Positions 25,638 through 34,317 of a DNA stretch of 47,768 nucleotides are shown in pieces (within the stretch, counting starts at the first letter, position 1; each line of letters begins with the position of its first letter). The stretch is from contig CP070697.1 in NCBI GenBank assembly GCA_020353555.1, positions 6,100,022-6,147,789 of the forward strand, in the 5' to 3' direction. The stretch comes from Desulfobacterales bacterium. Its GTDB lineage: Bacteria > Desulfobacterota > Desulfobacteria > Desulfobacterales > G020353555. The notes below the pieces were generated by a model. It was given only the letters and a program-made list of their open reading frames with translations. It ran no database searches and was not told the DNA's origin. Made by a program: the position numbers and the translations under genes.

Positions 25638-25991
25638 ATGAATATTTACGTTGGTAACCTGTCACGCGATGTCACCGAAGAAGATTTGCGACAGGCTTTC
25701 GCGGCCTTCGGGCAGATTGCATCCGTCAATGTTATCAAGGATAAATTCAGTGGGGAATCCAGGGGATTTGGATTCGTGGAAATGCCCGCTCAAGCTGAAG
25801 CGCAGTCTGCAATCGACGGTTTGAATGGGAAGGATTTGAAAGGACGAACGCTTAACGTCAATGAGGCCCGCCCGCGCACTGATGATCGCCGGGGCGGCGC
25901 AAGACCCGGCGCAGCACGAGGCGGCGCAAGGCCCGGCGGAGGACGAGGCGGCGGAAAACCCGGCGGAGGACGAGGACCGCGTTCATGGTAA
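25638..25991 (+). CDS. RNA-binding protein, single RRM with Gly/Arg-rich tail
   Basis: A 117-aa protein. Residues 1-78 are one RRM: RNP2 is IYVGNL at the start and RNP1 is RGFGFVEM near 45, with the aromatic positions kept. The tail (about 80-117) is an RGG-type low-complexity stretch (GGARPG and GGGRGGGKPG units). Such small bacterial RRM proteins, as in cyanobacteria and proteobacteria, bind single-stranded RNA and are often cold- or stress-regulated. The ribosome site is strong (AAGGAGGA). The promoter may lie within the palindromic element upstream. The tail is coded by near-repeated GGCGGCGC-type DNA and so may vary in length between strains. Confidence 0.93.
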   Translation: MNIYVGNLSRDVTEEDLRQAFAAFGQIASVNVIKDKFSGESRGFGFVEMPAQAEAQSAIDGLNGKDLKGRTLNVNEARPRTDDRRGGARPGAARGGARPGGGRGGGKPGGGRGPRSW

Positions 25992-26173
25992 ACGGCGGGG
26001 GAACACGGTCCGGTTAAGGGGCCCACGTAGGTTTTCGCGAACATTGGTTTCCAGCTGAGTTCGGTGCGCGCGAGTTGTTCCGGCGCGAAGACAACTTGGG
26101 GGGGCGAATTGCGTCTTGGGCCCCGTTTCTTCAGCGGAAGCCTTAATCCACTTGGTTTCGCAAAGGATCCGCC

Positions 26174-26593
26174 ATGCAGAAGAAAAATGCCATTTTCAGA
26201 ACGCTTGCTGTTTTGCTGGGGGTTCAGCTGATCTTGGCGGTCGTGGCAACTGCGAGTCAAGCCGGTCAGGTCGCAACTATTCAACGGATCGGGGTGCAAG
26301 AAGCCCGCCAGAAAAGACAGTCCGGCGAGGCGCTGCTGGTTTGCTCCTATCGTGATGGGCGCTGTAAGAAACTCCTGCTGGCCGGGGCCCTTTTGCGAAG
26401 CCAATTCGAGGCCCGACTGTCTTCGCTTTCCAAAAAGACGGAAATTATTTTCTACTGCGCCTGACGGAACGAAGCCACTTCGGTCGGTCTGGCGAAAAAA
26501 TATCTTAGGCAAGGCTATTCCAACGTCAAAGTGCTCAAGGGCGGCGTAAAGGCGTGGAAGGCGGCGGGCTATCCGATGGGCGATCAGAAGTAG
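26174..26593 (+). CDS. Exported rhodanese-domain protein, probable selenoprotein (TGA read as Sec97)
   Basis: The frame runs 26174-26464 to a TGA and then continues in the same frame to a TAG at 26591. Residues 1-30 form a signal peptide. The body is a single rhodanese domain: LLVCSYRDGR, LLLAGALLRSQFEARL, then IIFYCA before the TGA, and RNEATSVGLAKKYLRQGY, VLKGGVKAWKAAGYP after it. Reading TGA as selenocysteine gives 139 aa with Cys95-Ala96-Sec97. Cys95 is in the place of the catalytic rhodanese Cys. The post-TGA part is fully conserved, which argues against long-standing decay. A SECIS-like hairpin starts 10 nt after the TGA. The alternative is a recently broken gene with a Cys-to-stop change. 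Confidence 0.68.
26465..26494 (+). promoter_or_regulatory. SECIS-like hairpin after the in-frame TGA
   Basis: GCCA at 26474-26477 pairs with TGGC at 26490-26493. Inside is a 2x2 internal loop and a short TC/GG stem, with loop GGTC at 26482-26485, 18-21 nt after the TGA. Bacterial SECIS loops sit at about this distance and expose G/U, as in E. coli fdhF. A competing CGAAG/CTTCG hairpin (26470-26482) weakens the call. Confidence 0.4.
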
Positions 26594-26630
26594 TCTTTCT
26601 CTGACGGCGTATGGCGCACGGCATACGAAG

Positions 26631-26656
26631 CCCCCGGCGCGGGGGCGAGCCGGGGG
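26631..26656. terminator. GC-rich hairpin between convergent genes
   Basis: CCCCCGGC and GCCGGGGG form a perfect 8-bp stem with a 10-nt loop. A smaller GTATG/CATAC hairpin precedes it. It lies between the rhodanese gene and the end of the AOR gene and may stop transcription from either side, although T-runs are missing. Confidence 0.38.
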
Positions 26657-26834
26657 CGAGTTTATGGCCGTCGGAGTTAAACCCGGCGTGTGCCGGATGG
26701 GTTCGCACGGATTTGGGCAGCACAGCTGCACCTCTGAGCGTCGAAGCACGGGCCGCGTATCCTGGTGGGGTTGGTCCCGCTTCCCGCTGGCAGTCCCCCG
26801 GGCGGTCTTCCAGTGGCTGTAAAGCGAGCGCCTA

Positions 26835-28769
26835 TCAGCGACCTATTGGGGCTGGAATGGGGCGATCGGCATCCAGGAGCGCATCGACCCATTCCAGCCC
26901 CAATTCCGCCAGCTTGCGTTGGCTGGGGCGGCCGGTGGCGGGATCGCATTCGACCATTTGATAAAGGCGTTTGACGGCCGCATTGAAATCAGCCGCTTCG
27001 AAAATCTTCCGCCCGGCGTTCGGGCCATCCGGCTTGGGGTTAAAAAGCCGGGCGGGCAGCTGATCATTCCTGATGTTAAAGCCTTCCCGGCTGTTGAAGG
27101 CGCGGGCCAGCATGGTTCCGCGCTCCGCGGCTTGCATCAATTCCACCAGGTCGGCATTCCAGCCCGTAATGGCATTCAAGCATGCGACCATCTCAGCGAT
27201 GGGCATAACGCCCCGGGGCGCGAATCCGAACACGCACAATCCGAGCGCATCCATTATTTTCCAGAAATTGTCCAGTCGAATGTAGCTTTGAACTTTTTCT
27301 TCCGTCAGCGCGGTGGGGTGCATGGCTTTTTCAATTCCGATGGGTCGGGCGGACTTAAAGCTGAATGAATTCTCATCGGCAAATAGCGGATCATGGGGCG
27401 CATTCATGTGATCCGCGCCATAGGTGCTGATGGCAAAACCAATCCCCACCCCGACTTTTACCCGGGGATCGTGCATGGGAAGCTCCTGGCCTTTGACCGC
27501 GAGGTGATAGGGCGTGTCCACAGCGCCCCATTTTTGGGCCAAGCGGGTGGTACCTTCGGCCAGTAAATCGCCGAAGCCTTCCCGGCGGGCGGTCATTTCC
27601 AGTAAACGGATCATCAGATCCGCATCCCCGAAACGCAATTCCAGTCCCCCGGTATCCTGGGCGGTGATAATGCCTTTTTCAAAACACTCACAGGCAAAGG
27701 CGATGGTCATTCCGGCCGAAATGGTGTCCAGGCAGTAGCGGTTGCAGATTTCGTTGCCTTTGGCGATGGCCTTGAGGTCGGTGATATTTAAATTCGTTCC
27801 CAAGGCCGCCATGGTCTCATACTCAGGTCCTCCGTAGCGCGAGTCCACACCGTACTTGGGATCATCCACGCGAATCCCCCGCTTGCAGCGGATGGGGCAG
27901 GCGTAACATCCCCTTCGTGTTTGCAGCAGTAACCGATTGTAGGCATCTCCGCTCAGAGGGGCGGCGTCGTCCAGCTTGCTGCGTCGGAAATTGTCGACCG
28001 GCAAGGCTCCGGCCTCGGATAACAGCCGGACGAAATCGGTCGTTCCATATTCGTGCAAGGCTTTCCCCAGAGGGTTGTCCTTAAAGGTTTGAGCGTAATT
28101 TTGGGCGGTTCGACGCAGGAATTCGGGGTTGGCAAAGCGGATTTTCGCGGTGCCCAAGGCGGCGATGGCCCGAATGTTCTTGGATCCCATCAAGGCGCCT
28201 AGACCGTTGCGACCGTTGAAATGACCGAGATTGTTTGTGATGTTGGCAAAAAGCACCCGATTCATTCCCGCCAACCCGGTCTGGGCCACGCGCACTTTCG
28301 CGCTGCCCATCTCCGCCCGGATGGCATCCTCGACTTCCCGGGCGCCCAGTCGGCTCAGACGGCTGGCATCTTGGATGGCGGCGTGTTGGCCGGTAACCTG
28401 AAGATAAACGGGGGTGTCCGCCTTGCCTTGCAGGACGACGGCGTCAAAACCGGCCATTTTCAGTTCCGGGCCAAAAAAACCGGCGGCCTCCGATTCACCC
28501 AGGGTGCCGGTCAGGGGCGATTTGCCGATGACCGCAAAGCGGCAGGAAGCGGCCAGGGGCGCGCCGGTCATCACCCCGGTGGCAAAGATCAGCAGATTTT
28601 CAGGGGCCAAAGGGTCAATCCGGGCCGGTATTCTTTTGAGGCTATAGTGATAACCGAACCCCCTTCCTCCTAGATAGGTCCGGTAGAAGTGATCATCGGG
28701 TTCTTCCACTTCAATCTTGCGGTTGCCCAGGTCGACGTGCAGGATCCTGCCCATGTAGCCGTATGACAT
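26835..28769 (-). CDS. Aldehyde:ferredoxin oxidoreductase family protein (tungsten/molybdenum)
   Basis: A 644-aa protein. The ATG at 28769 follows GAAGGAGGAA; the open frame to 28904 has no family match. It keeps the AOR marks: YMGRILHVDLGNRKI at the start, LGGRGFG, ESEAAGFFGPELKMAGFDAV, NGRNGLGALMGSKN, the [4Fe-4S] motif CYACPIRC near residue 287 with a later Cys in LGLCVFG near 510, and GPEYETMAALG. AORs oxidise aldehydes to acids with ferredoxin using a bis-pterin W or Mo. The exact substrate is unknown; the sequence fits the broad AOR family rather than a named subtype. It is divergent from the flavoprotein gene at 29107, with promoters in the 337-bp gap. Confidence 0.93.
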   Translation of the reverse strand: MSYGYMGRILHVDLGNRKIEVEEPDDHFYRTYLGGRGFGYHYSLKRIPARIDPLAPENLLIFATGVMTGAPLAASCRFAVIGKSPLTGTLGESEAAGFFGPELKMAGFDAVVLQGKADTPVYLQVTGQHAAIQDASRLSRLGAREVEDAIRAEMGSAKVRVAQTGLAGMNRVLFANITNNLGHFNGRNGLGALMGSKNIRAIAALGTAKIRFANPEFLRRTAQNYAQTFKDNPLGKALHEYGTTDFVRLLSEAGALPVDNFRRSKLDDAAPLSGDAYNRLLLQTRRGCYACPIRCKRGIRVDDPKYGVDSRYGGPEYETMAALGTNLNITDLKAIAKGNEICNRYCLDTISAGMTIAFACECFEKGIITAQDTGGLELRFGDADLMIRLLEMTARREGFGDLLAEGTTRLAQKWGAVDTPYHLAVKGQELPMHDPRVKVGVGIGFAISTYGADHMNAPHDPLFADENSFSFKSARPIGIEKAMHPTALTEEKVQSYIRLDNFWKIMDALGLCVFGFAPRGVMPIAEMVACLNAITGWNADLVELMQAAERGTMLARAFNSREGFNIRNDQLPARLFNPKPDGPNAGRKIFEAADFNAAVKRLYQMVECDPATGRPSQRKLAELGLEWVDALLDADRPIPAPIGR

Positions 28770-28908
28770 GCCGGTTCCTCCTTCAGGTATTCGCTGTTGT
28801 TGGTTGGCGGTTTGAAAGGCAAGACGGACGATCGCATATCCCCCCGTGTGCAAGCGATCGAAAAATAGGTGTGGAGGTTCTTGCGACCGACGCATGACAA
28901 TCAAATCA

Positions 28909-28936
28909 ATTATGCATATTTGGGCGGGGAGATCAA
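28909..28936 (-). promoter_or_regulatory. Possible promoter of the AOR gene
   Basis: On the minus strand: TTGATC (28936-28931), a 16-nt spacer, and CATAAT (28914-28909), giving a leader of about 130 nt. Confidence 0.35.
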
Positions 28937-29008
28937 TCTGATTTTAGGTGGATTTCAGAACCTTCCGCGGAGCTCGGCGGCGTTGGCCGGCCCTTTTGCT
29001 GTATTTCT

Positions 29009-29037
29009 TTGACAGGCCATAGCCTAAATACTATACT
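29009..29037 (+). promoter_or_regulatory. Sigma-70-type promoter of the COG2509-like gene
   Basis: A perfect TTGACA at 29009-29014, a 17-nt spacer, and TATACT at 29032-29037. The predicted start is about 60 nt before the ATG. This is the best sigma-70-type match I found in the window. Confidence 0.65.
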
Positions 29038-29106
29038 CAATTAAATCTGTTCATGACGAGCAAGCTGTCGCCAAAGTCTTGGGGAGGCGACTTGACAGGA
29101 GGATCG

Positions 29107-30519
29107 ATGTCGGTACCCCGAAATCCCCAGGGAGATCAAAATTACGACGTCATCATCGTCGGCGGCGGTCCGGCCGGTATGTTTGCGGCCTATTATCTGA
29201 GCGCCCATTCCGACTTGCGGGTGCTGCTCCTTGAAAAAGGCAAAGGCCCACTGAACCGCAAATGCCCCATCAACGCGTCCCAGGAATGTCTGAAGTGCAA
29301 GCCCTGCAACATTCTGTCCGGCATTGGCGGCGCCGGATTGTTTTCCGACGGGAAGCTGAACTACATTCACAAGCTGGGTAAGACGGACCTGACGCAGTTT
29401 ATGCCGGCGCCCAAGGCCCAGAAACTGATCGATGAGACGGAAGTTATCTTCAATCAATTCGGTATGGACGGTCCGGTCTACCCGACGGATATGGAAGAAG
29501 CCAAAAACATTCGCAAGCGAGCCAAACGTTACGGTATCGACCTGCTCATCATCAGGCAAAAGCATTTGGGAAGTGACTGTTTGCCGGAATACATCGCCGG
29601 CATGGCCGATCATCTGCGGTCCCAAGGGATCGTCATCCACACCTCCGAGGAGGTCAAGGGCGTCATGGTTCAAAAGGGTGCCGTGGCGGGCGTGATTACC
29701 AGTCGGAAAAAATATTTTGCGCCCCATGTGATTCTGGCACCGGGACGGGTGGGTGCCGAGTGGGTCGGGAGCCTGGCCTTGAAATACGGAATCGGTCTCA
29801 GACAGCGGGGGATCGAAGTGGGCGTGCGGGTGGAGGTTGACAATGACATCATGCAGGATCTTTGCGACATCATCTACGATCCCACTTTCTTCATCCAGAC
29901 GGCCAAGTACGACGATCAGACCCGAACGTTTTGCACCAACCATGGGGGTTTTGTTTCCCTGGAGAACTACACAAAATTTGTCTGCGTCAACGGCTACGCC
30001 TATCGCCACAATAAATCCGCGAACACTAATTTTGCGTTTCTGTCGAAAGTCGTGTTAACTGAGCCGGTCACGGACAACCAGGCCTACGGGGAGTCGATCG
30101 GCAGTCTGGCCACACTGATCGGCGGGGGCAGGCCCATTTTGCAGCGTTTCGGCGATCTCAAACGCGGCCGGCGCAGCACCTGGCAAAGAGTCAAAAAGGG
30201 TTACATCGAGCCGACCTTCACGAATGTGGTCTGCGGCGATATCGCCATGGCCTTGCCCGAGCGCATTCTGACCAATATCATCGAAGGATTGGATAAGCTG
30301 AACATGGTCATCCCAGGCGTCGCCAACGACGAAACGTTGCTGTATGCCCCGGAAATCAAGTTTTTTGCGACCCAGATTGACACCACCAGCGAGCTGGAAA
30401 CCAAAATCAAGGGCATGTACGTCGCCGGGGACGGTCCGGGGGTCGCCGGCAATATCGTCTCGGCCAGCGCGACCGGCCTGATTCCGGCGCGGGCCATAAT
30501 TGCCAAAATGCAAGCATAA
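29107..30519 (+). CDS. FAD-dependent dehydrogenase, COG2509-like
   Basis: A 470-aa flavoprotein, started at the ATG behind AGGAGG (29098-29103). The FAD-binding Rossmann motif is DVIIVGGGPAGMFAAYYL. A Cys-rich loop follows (KCPINASQECLKCKPC) and then GIGGAGLFSDGKLNY, which mark the uncharacterised NAD(FAD)-dehydrogenase group COG2509. The C-terminal FAD motif is MYVAGDGPGVAGNIVSASATG. The substrate is unknown. The Cys cluster may hold an Fe-S centre or a disulfide, but this is inference. It is expressed divergently from the AOR and leads toward an aminotransferase gene 183 bp downstream, so the three may serve one pathway. Confidence 0.85.
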   Translation: MSVPRNPQGDQNYDVIIVGGGPAGMFAAYYLSAHSDLRVLLLEKGKGPLNRKCPINASQECLKCKPCNILSGIGGAGLFSDGKLNYIHKLGKTDLTQFMPAPKAQKLIDETEVIFNQFGMDGPVYPTDMEEAKNIRKRAKRYGIDLLIIRQKHLGSDCLPEYIAGMADHLRSQGIVIHTSEEVKGVMVQKGAVAGVITSRKKYFAPHVILAPGRVGAEWVGSLALKYGIGLRQRGIEVGVRVEVDNDIMQDLCDIIYDPTFFIQTAKYDDQTRTFCTNHGGFVSLENYTKFVCVNGYAYRHNKSANTNFAFLSKVVLTEPVTDNQAYGESIGSLATLIGGGRPILQRFGDLKRGRRSTWQRVKKGYIEPTFTNVVCGDIAMALPERILTNIIEGLDKLNMVIPGVANDETLLYAPEIKFFATQIDTTSELETKIKGMYVAGDGPGVAGNIVSASATGLIPARAIIAKMQA

Positions 30520-30702
30520 CCTACGCCCGTCCGTGCGCACGAGCATTTGGAAGCCCACACGCAAAGGCTTTGGAGATTGCGGCACGAAGCACGGCGGCGC
30601 ATGGGAACCACCCTCCGGAGAAAGAAGCGCAATTTGCGATCCCGGTGGGTCTATCCCTTGCGGTGTGCGTTTTGAATCCCAGACCGTGAAAGGATATGAG
30701 CC

Positions 30703-31791
30703 ATGCAAACCTACCCCATTCCCATGGTACCCGGTCCGGTCAAGGTTCCCGAGGCGGTCCGGGAAGTTTATCGGACCGACTTCGGGTCCGCGGACCTGGA
30801 GAGCGAATTTCTGGAACTTTATCAAAAAACCGAAGCCAACCTAAAACAGATTCTGGGTACCGGCAATCAAGTGGTCATGCAATCCGGCGAAGGTATGCTG
30901 GGATTATGGAGCGCCTTGAAAAGCTGTCTGCGGCCTGGCGACCGGGTGTTGGCCATCGCTACCGGTGTCTTTGGCGACGGCATAGCGGAAATGGCGGGCG
31001 CCCTCGGCGCGCAGGTGCGAAAAATCAGCCTGGCTTACAATGAGACGATTTCGGACTTGACCGCAATCGAAAAAGCCATTGTCGCCTTCCAACCCAAAAT
31101 GATTACGGCCGTGCATTGTGAGACACCCTCGGGCACTTTAAATCCCCTGGCCGAAGTGGGCCGCCTCAAAAAGCATCACGGGGTTCCCCTCTTGTACGTG
31201 GATGCGGTTGCCAGCGCGGGGGGCACCGCCGTTCGGGGCGATGCGTGGCATATTGACTTGTGCTTGGGTGGATCCCAAAAGTGTTTGTCTTCCTTACCGA
31301 ACATGGCCTTTGTAGCCGTCAGCGATACGGCCTGGGAGATCATCGATCAGGTCAATTACATGGGCTACGATGCTCTGAAGCCTTTTCAGAAAGCTCCGGC
31401 CGAAGGGTATTTTCCGTACACGCCTTACTGGCATGGGGTCGCCGGCCTTAACGCCGCGGCGGAATTGATACTGCGGGAGGGCCTGCCCGCCAGCTTCGCC
31501 CGGCATGCCGCGGTGGCCGAATACTGCCGCACAAGATTAACCGCCATGGGCCTGGCTCTTTTCCCGGCTCCGAACGCCGTATCTTCGCCCACCGTCACCG
31601 CCGTGCAGGTTCCGGGCGAATGGAGTTGGCCGGAATTCGACGCGCGCTTGCGCCGGCAGGGACTTGTGGTGGGCGGAAGTTATGGGCAACTGGCCGGCCG
31701 CGTTTTCCGCCTCGGACACATGGGCACCCAGGCCAATATGGAGCTGGTCAAACAGGCCCTGGATGTCATCGAACGCGTAATGGGAGAGTAG
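30703..31791 (+). CDS. Class V aminotransferase (serine/alanine-glyoxylate type)
   Basis: A 362-aa PLP enzyme with start ATG after GAAAGGA. Key parts: MVPGPVKVPEAVRE at the start, AIATGVFGDGIAEMA, HCETPSGTLNPL (the Glu/Thr/Ser-Gly site), LLYVDAVASAGG (PLP-binding Asp), and GGSQKCL with the Schiff-base Lys. Such proteins move an amino group from alanine or serine to glyoxylate or pyruvate, and some family members serve sulfonate or phosphonate routes. In context with two alanine dehydrogenases 10 kb away, an alanine-donor role is possible, since alanine is the product those enzymes recycle. The substrate stays open. Confidence 0.9.
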   Translation: MQTYPIPMVPGPVKVPEAVREVYRTDFGSADLESEFLELYQKTEANLKQILGTGNQVVMQSGEGMLGLWSALKSCLRPGDRVLAIATGVFGDGIAEMAGALGAQVRKISLAYNETISDLTAIEKAIVAFQPKMITAVHCETPSGTLNPLAEVGRLKKHHGVPLLYVDAVASAGGTAVRGDAWHIDLCLGGSQKCLSSLPNMAFVAVSDTAWEIIDQVNYMGYDALKPFQKAPAEGYFPYTPYWHGVAGLNAAAELILREGLPASFARHAAVAEYCRTRLTAMGLALFPAPNAVSSPTVTAVQVPGEWSWPEFDARLRRQGLVVGGSYGQLAGRVFRLGHMGTQANMELVKQALDVIERVMGE

Positions 31792-31881
31792 GGACCCGGG
31801 TTGGGCCTTAAGGGCCAAATATGGCTAGAATTTGCCTTCAGGAAATCAAAGATTTTCGCCATCGCGTGGCGATCGAATCGA

Positions 31882-32952
31882 TTATGACCTATCATTGCCA
31901 AGCTTGTCGACCACCGCATCCGTCAACTCGCGGGTACGGGCGGTTCCCCCGAGGTCGGGCGTCAGGGCCTCACCCTCCGCGGTTACTGCTTCGATAGCTT
32001 GCATGAGGTCGGCGGCGGCCGCTTTTTCCCCCAAAAACTCCAGCATCATGGCCGCTGACCACAAGGTGGCGATAGGATTAGCGATGCCTTGGCCGGCAAT
32101 ATCGGGGGCCGATCCGTGAACCGGCTCGAACATGGAGGGATAGTCTCGTGAGGGATTGATGTTGGCCGAAGGCGCAATGCCGATGCTGCCGGCCAAGGCC
32201 GGACCCAGGTCGGAGAGAATATCGCCGAAGAGATTGCTGGCCACCACGACATCGAACCAGTCGGGATGCTGCACAAAGTGGGCGGTCAGAATATCGATGT
32301 GGTAGTGATCCGTGCGGACATCGGGGTAATCTGGGGCAATCGCGGCAAAACGCTCATCCCAGAAGGGCATAGTGTGAATAATGCCGTTGGACTTGGTGGC
32401 CGACGTGAGGTGTTTTTTGCGTCGCTGGCGCGCCAACTCGAAGGCGAATTTGATGACGCGGTCGACGCCCCGGCGGGTAAAGATGGATTCCTGGATCGCA
32501 CATTCCTGTTCGGTACCGGCGTAGAGCCGGCCGCCGATTTCCGAGTACTCGCCTTCGTTGTTTTCCCGCACGATGCAAAAGTCGATATCTGCGGGAGTTC
32601 GGTGGGCCAGCGGCGAGGTGATGCCCGGCAGCAGCCGCACGGGGCGCAGATTGACGTACTGCTGCATCCGGCGGCGAATCGGTATCAGCAATCCCCACAA
32701 GGACACGTGGTCCGGTACTTCCGGAGCTCCCACCGCCCCGAGGAAGATAGAATCAAATTCGGCCAACAATTCGATCCCGTTTTCCGGCATCATGACGCCA
32801 TGTTTGAGGTAGTAAGCGCAGGAGTAGGGGAACTCCGTGAACTGGACCTGAAAATGATATTTGCGAGCCAATTTTTCTATCACCCGCACCCCTTCGGGAA
32901 TGACCTCCTGGCCGATGCCATCGCCCGGAATTAATGCCACACGCAAAGTCAT
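31882..32952 (-). CDS. Tartrate/D-malate/isopropylmalate dehydrogenase family protein
   Basis: A 356-aa NAD-dependent beta-decarboxylating dehydrogenase. It has IPGDGIGQEV at the start, GAVGAPEVPDHVSLWGLLIPIRRRMQQYVNLRPVRL, CIVRENNEGEYSEIGGR, TSATKSNG (the catalytic Lys region), NLFGDILSDLGPALAGSIG, and EPVHGSAPDIAGQGIANP. The SLWGLLIPIRR stretch and lack of a typical LeuB substrate loop favour the tartrate dehydrogenase / D-malate dehydrogenase (TtuC/DmlA) group over 3-isopropylmalate dehydrogenase. It would oxidise and decarboxylate a 2-hydroxy diacid. It lies convergent with the aminotransferase gene and 118 bp upstream of the enolase-superfamily gene on the same strand, probably one operon order running leftward. 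Confidence 0.88.
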   Translation of the reverse strand: MTLRVALIPGDGIGQEVIPEGVRVIEKLARKYHFQVQFTEFPYSCAYYLKHGVMMPENGIELLAEFDSIFLGAVGAPEVPDHVSLWGLLIPIRRRMQQYVNLRPVRLLPGITSPLAHRTPADIDFCIVRENNEGEYSEIGGRLYAGTEQECAIQESIFTRRGVDRVIKFAFELARQRRKKHLTSATKSNGIIHTMPFWDERFAAIAPDYPDVRTDHYHIDILTAHFVQHPDWFDVVVASNLFGDILSDLGPALAGSIGIAPSANINPSRDYPSMFEPVHGSAPDIAGQGIANPIATLWSAAMMLEFLGEKAAAADLMQAIEAVTAEGEALTPDLGGTARTRELTDAVVDKLGNDRS

Positions 32953-33070
32953 GGTACTTTCCTTTTTCTTCCAACCTCAGACGTTCTGCGCCGCTGTCTC
33001 ACGGAAAACGCCGCAATCCGGTTTTGCCCCTGCCGGCGGCGTCACGGCGGCCGCTCTGAAGCCGCACCCT

Positions 33071-34162
33071 TTAAGCCCGGACCTCATATTCAGCCAACGC
33101 CTCCCAGTTGAAGGAGACGCCGTGTCCGGGTCGATCCGGAGCGAGGGCTTCCCCGTTTTCGATCTGCAGGGGATCGGCGATAAAGCGCTCAAGTCCAAAG
33201 CCGTGGACTTCCAGATAGGAGGCATTGGCAACGGCGCCCAGCAGATGGACATGCAGATCATGGACCCCGTGGGAGGTGATCGGCAGGTGATTGCCCAGCG
33301 CCAGTTGTGCGACTTTCATCCAAGCGCTGATGCCCCCCATGTTGGCAACGTCCGGTTCGGGAAAAGACAGTTCTCCCTGTTCGATCATGGCCCGAAATTC
33401 GTAAATGCTATGCAAATTCTCCCCGGCAGCGATGGGCAGTCCGCCTTCGCGGGCAATGCGCGCATGTCCCTTGACATCCTCCGGGAGGGTGGGTTCTTCC
33501 AGCCAATAGATGCCATAATCCCGCAGAACCCGGGCGGCGCGGATGGCGGCGTCCACCGTCCAGCGCATGTTGGCATCGACCATCAAGACGATTTCCGGGC
33601 CGATCAGTTCACGGACCGCCTGAACCCGGGCGATATCGTCGCTCAGCTTTTCCCGGCCAACCTTCATCTTAATCGCGCGAAAACCGTTCTGTAAATTCTG
33701 GCGGGTTTGTGCGCAGAGCTCCTCCGTCGAAAACTGAAGGTCGATTCCGCCGGCATAAGCTTGGACGCGCTGGGAATGCCCTCCCAACAGCCGCCACAAG
33801 GGCTCGCTTTGCGTTTGCCCTTTCAAGTCCCACAGGGCGATATCGACGGCCGAAATGGCAAAGGCCGCCAAGCCCCCGCGGCCCACCCAATGCAGGCGCC
33901 ACCACATCTTATTCCACAAGTGTTCGATGCGGCGGGGATCCTCGTCGAGCAAGACGGGTTTGAGATCACGGTTGATCAACGCCCTGATGGCCGCTCCCCC
34001 GCAACCGACGGTATAGGTATAGCCGACGCCTTCCAAGCCGTCATTGTCCTGCAGCTTGACGGTGATCAGTTCAAAGAAAGGAATATCTCCGTGCGTCGAA
34101 TCGGAAAGAACAACCGGCAGGGCAATCCGATAATGGGCGGATTGGATATCTTTTATCTGCAT
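33071..34162 (-). CDS. Mandelate racemase/muconate-lactonizing enzyme family protein
   Basis: A 363-aa enolase-superfamily enzyme. The start at 34162 is chosen because GAGGAAAG precedes it and the domain begins at MQIKDIQSAHYRIAL; the frame opens earlier, to 34201. Catalytic and metal residues are kept: IKMKVG (KxK), VDANMRW (Asp), WLEEPT (Glu), AGENL (Glu) and TSHGVHDLHVHL (His). This pattern fits acid-sugar or hydroxy-acid dehydratases and racemases that abstract the alpha-proton of a carboxylate. Exact substrate unknown. It precedes the tartrate/D-malate dehydrogenase-like gene in the same direction, which would suit sequential processing of a hydroxy diacid. Confidence 0.9.
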   Translation of the reverse strand: MQIKDIQSAHYRIALPVVLSDSTHGDIPFFELITVKLQDNDGLEGVGYTYTVGCGGAAIRALINRDLKPVLLDEDPRRIEHLWNKMWWRLHWVGRGGLAAFAISAVDIALWDLKGQTQSEPLWRLLGGHSQRVQAYAGGIDLQFSTEELCAQTRQNLQNGFRAIKMKVGREKLSDDIARVQAVRELIGPEIVLMVDANMRWTVDAAIRAARVLRDYGIYWLEEPTLPEDVKGHARIAREGGLPIAAGENLHSIYEFRAMIEQGELSFPEPDVANMGGISAWMKVAQLALGNHLPITSHGVHDLHVHLLGAVANASYLEVHGFGLERFIADPLQIENGEALAPDRPGHGVSFNWEALAEYEVRA

Positions 34163-34317
34163 AAGCTTTCCTCGCGTCGCGGATGAACCTTCGTTTCGCA
34201 CTTATACGGGAGATGAAAGTGTTTTTCAAATATAAAGTTTAGCACCAAAATACCGATAGTATAAAAGATGCAAGCCACTTTGGCGCCGAATCGAGGTACC
34301 AGCAAAGGGAGGTTGTT

